Under the pieces are notes generated by a model that saw only the letters and a program-made list of their open reading frames with translations, did not search any database and was not told the DNA's origin. From assembly GCF_012328925.1 (NCBI RefSeq), contig NZ_JAAXLS010000028.1, forward strand, positions 1-64,000: a stretch of DNA of 64,000 bases, given 5' to 3'. The stretch is from Amycolatopsis acididurans. Lineage in GTDB: Bacteria > Actinomycetota > Actinomycetes > Mycobacteriales > Pseudonocardiaceae. This document shows, one piece after another, positions 15,377-23,075 of this stretch. Numbering within the stretch: the first letter of the stretch is position 1; each line of letters opens with the position of its first letter. The position numbers were made by a program, and so were the translations under genes.

Positions 15377-16041
15377 GCGTGGATGACCATGCCTACTCGC
15401 TCGGTGCCTACGTGCTCGCGGCGCTGGACCCGCAGGAGATACGCGCGATGGAGTGGCACCTCGCCTCGTGCGGGCGCTGCCAGGCCGAACTGGTGGAGCT
15501 GCGCATGAGTCGCGCGGCGCTCGACGACCTCCCGCTCGAGGCCCTGCTGGAGGGCCCGCCGGAGGACGGCGAACTGCTGCTGCGGCGAGTGCTGCGGCAG
15601 GTGCGGCACGAGGCCGCGGCGCGATCGCGGCGCCGCCGTCTGGCAGTCGGCGTCGCGGCGGCCGCGGTCGCCGCCGCCTTCGCCGGCGGCGGCGTGGTGC
15701 TGGGCCGGGCAACCGCCCTCGATGCCGCGGCCCCGGCCGGCACGGCGCTGTCGGCCACCGACTCCGCGACCGGGGCGAGCATGAGCGTCGTCCTCGGGCC
15801 GGCGGCGGGCTGGGTGCGGCTGGACGCGACGGTATCCGGCATCCCGGCGGGGGAGAAGTGCCGGTTGTTCGTGGTGGGTCGCGACGGTACCCGCGAGGAG
15901 GCCGGAAGCTGGCTGGTGCCGGCGGCGGGGGAGGGTGCGGGAACTCATCTCGGCGGCGCGGCGTTGGTCGCACCGGACAACGTGGCGGCCATCGAGGTCG
16001 AGAGCTTCGACGGCCGGAAGTATGTAACTGTACGAGTCTGA
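15373..16041 (+). CDS. Zinc-finger anti-sigma factor (second)
   Basis: This 222-residue protein has an N-terminal zinc-binding motif (WHLASCGRCQ, about residues 28-37). A basic stretch precedes one transmembrane segment (about 90-115, Ala/Val/Gly-rich), and an extracytoplasmic domain of about 100 residues ends in NVAAIEVESFDGRKYVTVRV. It should control the preceding ECF factor, which it overlaps by four bases (GTGA). The layout is the same as the first pair, so the two pairs look like products of duplication around the DUF1996 gene. Confidence 0.88.
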   Translation: MSVDDHAYSLGAYVLAALDPQEIRAMEWHLASCGRCQAELVELRMSRAALDDLPLEALLEGPPEDGELLLRRVLRQVRHEAAARSRRRRLAVGVAAAAVAAAFAGGGVVLGRATALDAAAPAGTALSATDSATGASMSVVLGPAAGWVRLDATVSGIPAGEKCRLFVVGRDGTREEAGSWLVPAAGEGAGTHLGGAALVAPDNVAAIEVESFDGRKYVTVRV

Positions 16042-16078
16042 GAACGGGCGCAGGTGCTTCTCAGGAATATGTGGCACG

Positions 16079-16765
16079 GTGATTGACGTGCGGATTCTGG
16101 TAGTCGAGGACGAGGAACCACTCGCGGACGCGATCGCTCGCGGGCTGCGCCGGGAAGGCATGGCCGTGGACATCGCGCTCAACGGTGACGACGGGCACGA
16201 GAAGGCGAGCATCACGCGCTACGACGTGGTGCTGCTGGACCGCGACCTGCCCGGTATGTCCGGTGACGAGCTGTGCAAGGAGATCGTCGCCTCGGGCGAG
16301 CTGACCAGGGTCCTGATGCTGACCGCGAGCGGGACGGTGAACGACCGGGTCGAGGGGCTGTCCCTCGGTGCGGACGACTACCTCGCCAAGCCGTTCGCCT
16401 TTCCCGAACTGGTCGCCCGCGTGCGGGCGCTCGGCCGCCGCGCAACCCCGGCCGCGCCGCCCCTGCTCACCGCGGGCGACGTCGAGCTGGACCCGGCCCG
16501 TCGCACCGTGCGCCGCGCCACCGGCCCCATCGACCTGACCCGCAAGGAGTTCGGGGTGCTGGAGGTGCTGCTGGCCGCGAAGGGCGCGGTGGTCAGCAGC
16601 GAGGAGCTGCTGGAACGGGTGTGGGACGAGAACGCCGACCCCTTCACCACGACCGTCCGGGTCACCGTCATGACCCTGCGCAAGAAGCTGGGCGAGCCTG
16701 GGATCATCGAGACCGTGGTGGGATCTGGATACCGGGTGCCGAGCACCGGTTCCGCGAAGGAGTGA
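16079..16765 (+). CDS. OmpR/PhoB-type response regulator
   Basis: This 228-residue regulator has a receiver domain (residues 1-120) with the acidic pair EDEE, the phospho-acceptor Asp in VVLLDRDLPGMSG, the Thr in MLTASG and the Lys in YLAKPF. A winged-helix DNA-binding domain follows (about 130-225, with LTRKEFGVLEVLL and TVRVTVMTLRKKLGE ending in GSGYRVP). It overlaps its kinase gene by four bases. The GTG at 16079 was chosen; a second in-frame GTG lies three codons further on. Target genes are unknown. It follows the second anti-sigma gene by 37 bases and could be co-transcribed. Confidence 0.92.
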   Translation: MIDVRILVVEDEEPLADAIARGLRREGMAVDIALNGDDGHEKASITRYDVVLLDRDLPGMSGDELCKEIVASGELTRVLMLTASGTVNDRVEGLSLGADDYLAKPFAFPELVARVRALGRRATPAAPPLLTAGDVELDPARRTVRRATGPIDLTRKEFGVLEVLLAAKGAVVSSEELLERVWDENADPFTTTVRVTVMTLRKKLGEPGIIETVVGSGYRVPSTGSAKE

Positions 16766-17895
16766 ACCGGCGCGCGATGCCGTTCGGCAGCCTGCGCGCG
16801 CGGATCACGCTGCTCGCCACCGGCCTCGCGGCCGGGGTGAGCCTCGTGTTGTTGTGGCTTGCCTGGATGCTGGTCGGCGACGCGGTGGCGGCGGTGCCAC
16901 AGATGCCGCCCGGTTCGGTGGTGCGGGTCGACGGGGTCGACGTCGACGCCTCGGCGCTGGCCGCGCACCTGCGCGACCACGCCCGTGAGAAGGTGCTGGT
17001 GGCCGGGTCGATCGCGTTCCTCTGCGTGGTCGTGGCCACCGCGATCCTGGCGTGGACGTTCACCTCACGCGTGCTGCGGCCGCTGCGGGACATCACCGGC
17101 ACCGCGCGGCGGCTGTCGGTGGAGTCCTTCGGGGAGCGCATCGGCGAGGTCGAGGCGCGCGGTGAGCTGGCGGAGCTGGCGCACACGTTCGACGCGATGC
17201 TGGACCGGCTGCAGGCCGCGTTCGAGGCGCAGCGGCATTTCGTCGCCAACGCCAGCCATGAGCTGCGCACGCCACTGTCGGTGATCAGAACAGAACTGGA
17301 CGTGACGTTGTCCGATCCGGACGCCGATCCGGCGGAGCTGCGCCGGATGGGCGGCGTCGTGCGGGAGGCGACCGAACGCGCGAACCAGCTGGTCGGCTCG
17401 CTGCTGCTGCTCGCCCGCACCGACGGCGCGGGCCTGGCGATGCGGGAGCCCACGGATCTGGCCATGCTGGTCGAGAGCGCGTGGCGGGCGGCCCGCGGCG
17501 AGGCCGACCAGCGGGGTATCGAAGCCAAGTTCGACCTGGCGCCCACGCCGGTGAGCGGGGATCCGGCACTGCTGGAGCGCATCGCGGGCAACCTGCTGGA
17601 GAACGCGGTCCGGCACAACGTCGAACGCGGCTGGATCGAGGTCTTCACCCGGCCGGGCCCGCAGTGGGCGACCTTGCGGGTGCGCTCCTCGGGCGGGCTG
17701 ATCGACCCGGCGACGGTGGCCGAGCTGTTCGAGCCGTTCCGGCGGGCCGGGGTCGCGCGCACCGCCCGCGGCGGCGCCGGGCTGGGGCTGTCGATCGTGC
17801 GGGCCGCGGTCGAGGCGCACGAGGGCAGGGTGACGGCGGAACCCGTGGTCGGAGGCGGTCTGTCGGTGACCGTGCTGCTGCCCGCGATGGCGTGA
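16762..17895 (+). CDS. Sensor histidine kinase
   Basis: This 377-residue membrane kinase has a first transmembrane helix (about 10-32), a short extracytoplasmic loop of about 45 residues, a second helix (about 78-98), and a HAMP linker (VLRPLRDITGTARRLS). The phosphorylated His lies in NASHELRTPLSVIRTELDV. The ATPase domain has the N box LLENAVRHN and the G box GGAGLGLSIVRAAVEAHEGR. The loop is too small for a large ligand domain. The GTG at 16762 overlaps the response-regulator stop; an ATG five codons later is also possible. It phosphorylates the regulator encoded upstream. Confidence 0.9.
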   Translation: MNRRAMPFGSLRARITLLATGLAAGVSLVLLWLAWMLVGDAVAAVPQMPPGSVVRVDGVDVDASALAAHLRDHAREKVLVAGSIAFLCVVVATAILAWTFTSRVLRPLRDITGTARRLSVESFGERIGEVEARGELAELAHTFDAMLDRLQAAFEAQRHFVANASHELRTPLSVIRTELDVTLSDPDADPAELRRMGGVVREATERANQLVGSLLLLARTDGAGLAMREPTDLAMLVESAWRAARGEADQRGIEAKFDLAPTPVSGDPALLERIAGNLLENAVRHNVERGWIEVFTRPGPQWATLRVRSSGGLIDPATVAELFEPFRRAGVARTARGGAGLGLSIVRAAVEAHEGRVTAEPVVGGGLSVTVLLPAMA

Positions 17896-17910
17896 AGTTA
17901 TGGTTTGGGC

Positions 17911-18729
17911 ATGGTCCCCAACGTTCGCCTCACCAACGACGTAGAAATGCCCCGGCTCGGCTTCGGCGTGTACAAGATCGCCGATGACGAGGTCGGGCAG
18001 GCCATTCACACCGCGATCGAGGCGGGATACCGCGCCATCGACACCGCCACGCTGTACCGCAACGAGCGGGGTGTGGGCGCGGCCGTGCGGGCCAGTGGCC
18101 TGCCGCGTTCGGAGCTGTTCATCACCACCAAGCTGTGGAACACCGACCACGGCTACGACGCGGCGATGCGTGCGTTCGACCACAGTCTCGACCAGCTCGG
18201 CCTGGACTACGTGGACCTGTACTTGATCCATTGGCCGGTGCCCAGCCGTGATCTCTATGTCGACACGTGGCGGGCGCTGGAGAAGATCAACGCCGACGGC
18301 AGGGCACGGGCGATCGGCGTGTCGAACTTCCAGGTGCCGCACCTGGAGCGGCTGCTCGACGAGACCGACGTGGTGCCCGCGGTCAACCAGATCGAGCTGC
18401 ACCCGAACCTGCAGCAGGCCGCGCTGCGCGCGTTCGACACCGACCACGGCATCGTGACCGAGTCGTGGAGCCCGCTGGCGCGCGGCCGGATGCTCGACCA
18501 CGAGGTGCTGACGACGATCGCGCGCAAGCACGGCAAGACCCCGGCACAGATCGTGCTGCGCTGGCACATCGAGATGGGCCTCGTCGCGATCCCGAAGTCC
18601 GTGACCCCGCAGCGTATCCGCGAGAACATCGACATCTTCGACTTCGAACTCGACGCCCACGACATCGCCGGGATCGCGTCGCTGGAGGTCAACGGCAGGC
18701 TCGGCCCGAACCCCGACACGCACGCCTGA
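17911..18729 (+). CDS. Aldo/keto reductase (AKR5-like)
   Basis: This 272-residue NADPH-dependent carbonyl reductase of the (beta/alpha)8 fold shows GFGVYKI, the catalytic Asp in YRAIDTATLYRNE with Tyr about five residues on, Lys in LFITTKLWN, and His in LYLIHWPVP. NADP-binding residues lie in AIPKSVTPQRI. It is similar to 2,5-diketo-D-gluconate reductase-like AKRs. I chose the ATG at 17911, where TATGGT (17899-17904) stands six bases upstream, suggesting a leaderless mRNA. It follows the kinase gene by 15 bases but may have its own promoter. The physiological substrate is unknown. Confidence 0.88.
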   Translation: MVPNVRLTNDVEMPRLGFGVYKIADDEVGQAIHTAIEAGYRAIDTATLYRNERGVGAAVRASGLPRSELFITTKLWNTDHGYDAAMRAFDHSLDQLGLDYVDLYLIHWPVPSRDLYVDTWRALEKINADGRARAIGVSNFQVPHLERLLDETDVVPAVNQIELHPNLQQAALRAFDTDHGIVTESWSPLARGRMLDHEVLTTIARKHGKTPAQIVLRWHIEMGLVAIPKSVTPQRIRENIDIFDFELDAHDIAGIASLEVNGRLGPNPDTHA

Positions 18730-18739
18730 CGCGCGGCCC

Positions 18740-19132
18740 TCAGCTGTTGTAGTGGGCGATCTGGATCAGATTGCCGCAGGTGTCGTCGAACACGGCGGTG
18801 GTCACCGTGCCCATGTTCGCCGGCTCCTGGGTGAAGCGCACGCCCTGCTCGCGGAGGCGGTCGTACTCGGTGTGGACGTCGTCGACGAAGAACATCGTGA
18901 ACGGGATGCCGTCGGCGACGAGCGCCTCCTGGAACGTTTTCGCCGCCGGGTGCCCGTTCGGTTCGAGCAGCAGCTCGGTGCCGTCCTTGTCCTCGGCGGA
19001 CACCACGGTCAGCCACCGGGCACCGCCGCCCAGCGGGATGTCGTTCTTCGTCACGAACCCCAGCACGTCGGTGTAGAACCGTTGCGCCTTCGCCAGGTCG
19101 TCGACGAACACGTTGGCCAGATTGATCCTCAT
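18740..19132 (-). CDS. Glyoxalase/VOC-family protein
   Basis: This 130-residue vicinal-oxygen-chelate protein has the usual paired beta-alpha-beta layout: RINLANVFVDDLAKAQRFYT, then TELLLEP, then PFTMFFVDDVHTEYDRL and a closing DTCGNLIQIAHY. Such proteins include glyoxalases, extradiol dioxygenases and fosfomycin or bleomycin resistance proteins; this one cannot be placed more precisely. The ATG at 19130-19132 overlaps the stop of the ArsR gene upstream by four bases. That coupling is common for VOC/START-type genes and suggests a small-molecule response unit. Confidence 0.82.
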   Translation of the reverse strand: MRINLANVFVDDLAKAQRFYTDVLGFVTKNDIPLGGGARWLTVVSAEDKDGTELLLEPNGHPAAKTFQEALVADGIPFTMFFVDDVHTEYDRLREQGVRFTQEPANMGTVTTAVFDDTCGNLIQIAHYNS

Positions 19133-19419
19133 GTCGGTCCCCTCTTGGTGAGCCACCGCGCCACAATCGGTTCGAGCGGTTCGGTGTTGATGTAGTGGAA
19201 CTTGTACCGGCCGTCGCGCCTGGTCTCCACCAGGCCCGCGTCCTCGAGAACGTCGAGATGCTGCGAGATCGCCTGCCGTGACGAAGCGAGCCCGTGCTTT
19301 CCGCTCAGCCGCGCGCAGATCTCGAACAGCGTCTGTCCATTCCGGTCGGTCAGCTCGTCGAGGATCGTCCGGCGGGTGGGATCGGCCAAGGCTTTGAAGA
19401 CGTCACCCACGTCCGCCAC
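19129..19419 (-). CDS. ArsR-family transcriptional repressor
   Basis: This 96-residue winged-helix regulator has the ArsR pattern: VFKALADPTRRTILDEL, then the recognition helix ASSRQAISQHLDVLEDAGLV and the wing RRDGRYKFHY. It has no Cys metal site of the ArsR/SmtB type, so it is probably a non-metal regulator like those paired with VOC or START proteins. The start is uncertain: GTG at 19417-19419, an upstream TTG (19426-19428) or a downstream GTG are possible. An inverted repeat at 19425-19440 lies at the gene start. The P450 gene ends 24 bases upstream on the same strand. Confidence 0.82.
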   Translation of the reverse strand: MADVGDVFKALADPTRRTILDELTDRNGQTLFEICARLSGKHGLASSRQAISQHLDVLEDAGLVETRRDGRYKFHYINTEPLEPIVARWLTKRGPT

Positions 19420-19424
19420 GATAG

Positions 19425-19440
19425 GCAAGTCGTCACTTGC
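19425..19440. promoter_or_regulatory. Candidate ArsR operator
   Basis: GCAAGT-CGTC-ACTTGC is a perfect six-base inverted repeat in the short gap between the P450 stop (19444) and the ArsR start. It is well placed for autorepression of the ArsR-VOC pair. Operator function is an inference from position and symmetry. Confidence 0.45.
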
Positions 19441-19443
19441 ATG

Positions 19444-20664
19444 TCAACTGGTCGTCCAGGTGAGCGGCAGTTCGTGCACGCCGTAGATGTTCATGTCGGT
19501 CCGCAGTTTCACCTCGGCGGCCGGGACGGCCAGTTCGAGCGAGGGAAAGCGGCGCAGCAGGCCCGCGAAACCGGCGCGCATCTCGATGCGGGCCAGCTGC
19601 TGGCCGAGGCACTGGTGGACACCGTGACCGAAGGACAGATGGGTGCGGGCGCTGCGGTGCGGGTGCAGAGTGTCGGGGCGCTCGACGTGCCGGGGGTCGC
19701 GGTTGGCGGCCAGTATCGAGACGACGACGGTCGAACCCTCGCGGATCGTTTCCCCGCCGAGTTCGATGTCCTCCGTGGCGTAGCGGTAGATGATGTCCAC
19801 AACGGACAGATAACGCATGAGTTCCTCGACGGCGCCCGGCAGCAGCCGCGGATCGGCACGCAGTTCGGCCAGTTGCGCGGGATGCTCCAGCAGCGCGAAA
19901 GTGCCCAGCGCCAGCATGTTCGCGGTGGTCTCGTGGCCGGCGAGCAGCAGCAGGAAGGCGGTGCCGGTCAGCTCCTCGATGCTGAGGTCGTCGTGGCGGG
20001 CCAGGTCGGACAGGATGTCCTCGCCGGGTTCGGCGCGCTTGCGGGCGACCAGTTCGGCCAGGTAGGTGGTCATGGCGCCGTAGGCGGCCATCTTCTCGCC
20101 GAGTTCCTGGTCCTTGACGAGGAATGTGGCGGAGTTGACCTGGAAGGTCTCGCGGTCCTCGTACGGGACGCCGAGCAGTTCGCAGATCACCAGCGACGGC
20201 ACCGGCAGCGCGAACTCCCTGACCAGATCGACGGGCGGGGTCAGGCTCGCCAGCCGGTCCAGTTGCCGCTCGGTGATGTCGAGGATCTGCTCTTCGAGGG
20301 CTTGCATGCGCCGGACCGTGAAGGCGCCGGTGAGCTTGCGCCGCAGCCGGGTGTGGTGCGGCGGGTCCATGCTGATGAACAGGCCCGGCACCTGCGGCGA
20401 CGGTTCGGTGACCGGGGGCATGCCGGGGACCTCGTAGGGCACATGGATGGGGCCGATGTCCTGGCGGGAGCTGAAGCGGGTGTCGGTCATCAGCCGGCGC
20501 ACCGCGTCGTAGCCGGTGACGAGCCAGCCCTCGTGCCCGTCGGGGAAGATCATGGGGCTGACCGGGCGGGTCTCGCGCAGCCGGGTGATCGCGGTGGGCG
20601 GGTCGAAGGGGCCTGCGTCGCGATCCATGGGCAGACCGTGGGGGATCGAGGCGGTGCGCGTCAT
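19444..20664 (-). CDS. Cytochrome P450
   Basis: This 406-residue soluble bacterial P450 has the oxygen-activating I-helix motif (LLAGHETTAN), the K-helix ExxR (ELMR), and the haem-binding loop FGHGVHQCLGQQLAR with the Cys thiolate ligand. Length and pattern suit the CYP105/CYP107-like macrolide or xenobiotic hydroxylases, but the substrate cannot be told. I chose the ATG at 20662-20664, preceded by GGAAGGA at good distance. No ferredoxin gene is next to it; the ferredoxin/reductase of 8238-9714 might serve it. It lies upstream of the ArsR-VOC pair and downstream of a transporter relic. Confidence 0.92.
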   Translation of the reverse strand: MTRTASIPHGLPMDRDAGPFDPPTAITRLRETRPVSPMIFPDGHEGWLVTGYDAVRRLMTDTRFSSRQDIGPIHVPYEVPGMPPVTEPSPQVPGLFISMDPPHHTRLRRKLTGAFTVRRMQALEEQILDITERQLDRLASLTPPVDLVREFALPVPSLVICELLGVPYEDRETFQVNSATFLVKDQELGEKMAAYGAMTTYLAELVARKRAEPGEDILSDLARHDDLSIEELTGTAFLLLLAGHETTANMLALGTFALLEHPAQLAELRADPRLLPGAVEELMRYLSVVDIIYRYATEDIELGGETIREGSTVVVSILAANRDPRHVERPDTLHPHRSARTHLSFGHGVHQCLGQQLARIEMRAGFAGLLRRFPSLELAVPAAEVKLRTDMNIYGVHELPLTWTTS

Positions 20665-20763
20665 CGGGTGTCCTTCCGTGGCCGGCTTGATGCGACCACG
20701 TTCGCCGGTGGCGCTGTCACGGCCCTGACATGAGGCTGACATCGATGGCCGCACCGGCCACGA

Positions 20764-21160
20764 TCACCGCGCCCCGACCCGGGCCGCCGCGAATGCCGCT
20801 CCCGCGAGGAAAACCGCGAAAGTCCCGTACGCCGCCGACAGGCTCGGTGCGTTCACGGCGGCCGACGCCGGTTCCGGCGATGGTCCAGGCCACCAGTGCC
20901 ACGGCGAACGCTCTGGACCATTCCGGCTGAGAAAGGCTTGTGCCGTAACCATTCGTGAGCAACACCGTGACGAGACTGTCGGCGCCGAAGTAGGCCGTCA
21001 CGAACAGCAGTATCGCGGCCACCGCCGCCGGGGCACCGGCACATCCCGGATGCCAGGTGTCCCGCCGCGAACATCCACGCCGCCACGGACAGCGCGGTCA
21101 CCACGGTGCCGGCGGCCGGTGAAAGCGTCCCCCCAGAAGATCTCATCCGCCATGCCTGGC
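20764..21160 (-). pseudogene. Relic of a transporter, probably MFS, with frameshifts
   Basis: This stretch, within the 625-base gap between the P450 and AurF-like genes, encodes hydrophobic helices in different frames. In minus-strand order these are AAGTVVTALSVAAWMFAAG (near 21110-21060), then AAILLFVTAYFGADSLVTVL with NGYGTSLSQ (near 21020-20930), then YGTFAVFLAGAAFAAARVG (near 20820-20764). The sequence and spacing recall the C-terminal helices of an MFS permease. No single frame joins them, and at least two frame changes are needed. It is best read as a decayed gene end. The flanks (20665-20763 and 21161-21289) show no gene. Confidence 0.5.
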
Positions 21161-21289
21161 AGTGCGCACCGGCGAGTTCAAGCGCTCGCCGCCCCGACGT
21201 ACTGCCCGGGCCCCCTGCGCCCGGGCAGCCGTTGGACCGCGGGGCGGCGAGCGCATGACCGGCGATTCCCCCTCTCGCCAGGCTTCGCG

Positions 21290-22186
21290 TCAGATCAGGT
21301 GCACGCGGCGGTACAGCGCGACCGCGGGCCGGGTGAGCAGCCCCGCCTGCGACAGGAAGTCCATCAGCCCGGCGCACGCGCTGCGCAGCATCGCCTCGCG
21401 ATGCGGGTTGTGCGCGGCCTCCCGCACGGCACGCTCGACGTCGAGCCCCGCGGCGCGGTACACGCCGTGGTTGACCATGCTGCGCACGATGACCGTCGCG
21501 ACGAGCGCGATCAGCACGGCGGCGCGGCGGCGACGGCGGGGGCTGATGCCCGCCATGTGCGCACGGATCTCGTGCCGGGCGAAGGTCATGTGCCGCGACT
21601 CCTCGACCACGTGGATCTTGGAGCTGGTGCGCACGATGTCGAGCACGTTCTCGCCACGCATCCAGTCGCGCTGCATCACGTCGAGGACCTCTTCGGCTAC
21701 CAGCGTCGCGCCGTAGGCGACCTCGCCGCGCGCGGTCGCCTTGAAGACGCGGGCGGCCTCCAGGATCGCGCGGTGCGGGAAGTACGCGGGCACGTCGAGC
21801 TTCTCGCAGATCCGCGCGAACATGATCGAGTGACGGCATTCGTCGGCGATCTCGGTCAGCGCGAAGCGGAACTCGGGATCGGCGGGGTCGTGCGCGTACT
21901 GATCGCGCAGGATCATCTGCTGCAGGATCATCTCGAACCAGATGCCGGTGCTCATGATCGAGCACACCTCGTGCCTGGTGAGCGTGACGCGCTGCGCCTT
22001 GGTCATCTCGTCCCACAGCGGCGTGCCGTACAGCGTGCTCCACTCCGGGTTCAGCCCGTAGGCGCCTGCCGGCAGCGGCGCGTCCCAGTCGATCTCCGTC
22101 GCCGGGTCGTAGGACAGCGTGTCGGCTGACTGCAGCAGGCGGCGGGAGACGTCCGGCTCCCGCGATGTCCGCTCGGCCGTGGTCAT
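21290..22186 (-). CDS. AurF-family diiron N-oxygenase
   Basis: This 298-residue protein matches the AurF type of diiron oxygenases, which oxidise aromatic amines to nitro groups. The expected ligand pattern is visible: Glu in IWFEMILQQM, E-x2-x-H in EIADECRHS, Glu in LVAEEVLDVM, and H-x3-E-x2-H in HVVEESRHMTF. The ATG at 22184-22186 has AGGAGG eight bases upstream; an extended N-terminus is therefore unlikely. It is divergent from a TetR gene with a palindromic site between them. The substrate is unknown; nearby P450 and transporter remains hint at a reduced secondary-metabolite locus. Confidence 0.83.
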   Translation of the reverse strand: MTTAERTSREPDVSRRLLQSADTLSYDPATEIDWDAPLPAGAYGLNPEWSTLYGTPLWDEMTKAQRVTLTRHEVCSIMSTGIWFEMILQQMILRDQYAHDPADPEFRFALTEIADECRHSIMFARICEKLDVPAYFPHRAILEAARVFKATARGEVAYGATLVAEEVLDVMQRDWMRGENVLDIVRTSSKIHVVEESRHMTFARHEIRAHMAGISPRRRRRAAVLIALVATVIVRSMVNHGVYRAAGLDVERAVREAAHNPHREAMLRSACAGLMDFLSQAGLLTRPAVALYRRVHLI

Positions 22187-22226
22187 GGTCCGCACCTCCT
22201 CGTGTTTACCCGAACTCACGGTAACA

Positions 22227-22250
22227 GGTACATGGTGTACCCGCTATATT
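22227..22250. promoter_or_regulatory. TetR operator candidate with adjacent -10 element
   Basis: GGTACA-TGG-TGTACC (22227-22241) is a perfect inverted repeat in the 98 bases between the AurF-like gene and the TetR gene. TATATT (22245-22250) follows it immediately and would serve as a -10 element for the TetR gene, so the repeat covers the -35 region. This is the usual geometry for TetR autorepression together with control of the divergent gene. Confidence 0.5.
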
Positions 22251-22284
22251 TGTGTCCGTGTTCTCCCCCGATAAGGTGGGGTGG

Positions 22285-22953
22285 ATGACCTCCTCACCTG
22301 GGCGAATGGATGGGCGCGCCGCGCGATGGGCCGGTCAGCGCGAGCGCCGGCGCCGTGAGTTCGTGGCGGCGGCGTTGCGGGCGATCGCGCAGCACGGGCC
22401 GGAGGTGTCCACGGAGCAGATCGCCGAGGAGGCCGGCGTCGCGCGCACGCGGGTCTACAAGTACTTCGCGGACGGCGCCGACCTGCAGATCGCGATCGCG
22501 GCCAGGGTGGGGGAGCTGATCACCGCCGAGCTGGCGCCGGTGTGGACCCCGCGCGGCACGCCGATGCAGATGATCGAGGCCGGGGTCGAGGCGCATACCC
22601 GCTGGCTGGCCGACAACGAGAACCTCTACCGCTACCTGACCATGCACTCACTGTCCGGGCAGGACGCGATCGCCGACGTGAAGACCACGATCGCGACGAA
22701 CCTGACCGGGCTGTTCGACCACTACCTGCGGTTGTTCGGCCTCGACGCGCGGCTGGCCGAACCCATCGCGTTCGGGGTGGTGGGCCTGGTGGAGTCCGCC
22801 GCGGCGCGCTGGCTGGCCAACCCGTCCGGGCTCACCCGCGACGAGCTGGCGGCGCTGCTGACCAGATGGGTCTGGCGCCTGCTCGACGACATGATGCGCG
22901 CCGGCGGCGTGGAGCTCGATCCGCACCGGCCCTTGCCCGGCGCGCAGGTCTAG
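22285..22953 (+). CDS. TetR-family transcriptional repressor
   Basis: This 222-residue regulator has an N-terminal TetR helix-turn-helix (about residues 15-60: REFVAAALRAIAQHGPEVST, EEAGVARTRVYKYFADGADL) and an all-helical ligand domain. The ATG at 22285 is preceded by AAGGTGGGG. A GTG at 22258, seven bases after TATATT, could serve as an alternative leaderless start. It probably controls the divergent AurF-like gene. Its TAG stop shares a CTAG with the stop of the converging small frame at 22950. Confidence 0.87.
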   Translation: MTSSPGRMDGRAARWAGQRERRRREFVAAALRAIAQHGPEVSTEQIAEEAGVARTRVYKYFADGADLQIAIAARVGELITAELAPVWTPRGTPMQMIEAGVEAHTRWLADNENLYRYLTMHSLSGQDAIADVKTTIATNLTGLFDHYLRLFGLDARLAEPIAFGVVGLVESAAARWLANPSGLTRDELAALLTRWVWRLLDDMMRAGGVELDPHRPLPGAQV

Positions 22954-23075
22954 TTCGCCAACCGTAGCGAGAACCACCGGGTCAGGATCTCGTCGACAGC
23001 CTTCGCCGTGGGCAGTCGCGGGGCGGGTTCCTGGCCCGGTTCGTCGGCGCCTTCCGCCGAAAGCGTAACGATCAA
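22950..23075 (-). CDS. Possible 41-residue protein after the CitE gene
   Basis: A short frame starts with TTG at 23073-23075, overlapping the stop of the CitE-like gene (TTGA), and ends in TAG at 22950. Its codons are mostly G/C-ending and the product has an ordinary composition ending in AVDEILTRWFSLRLAN, so it may be a real small protein coupled to the operon. It could equally be a remnant of a longer lost gene. I do not recognise it. Confidence 0.3.
   Translation of the reverse strand: MIVTLSAEGADEPGQEPAPRLPTAKAVDEILTRWFSLRLAN

Noticed and set aside
20717..21022. Functional small membrane protein
   Set aside because: The hydrophobic frame is short, joins abruptly to a basic low-quality tail and continues in other frames, so a decayed permease gene explains it better.
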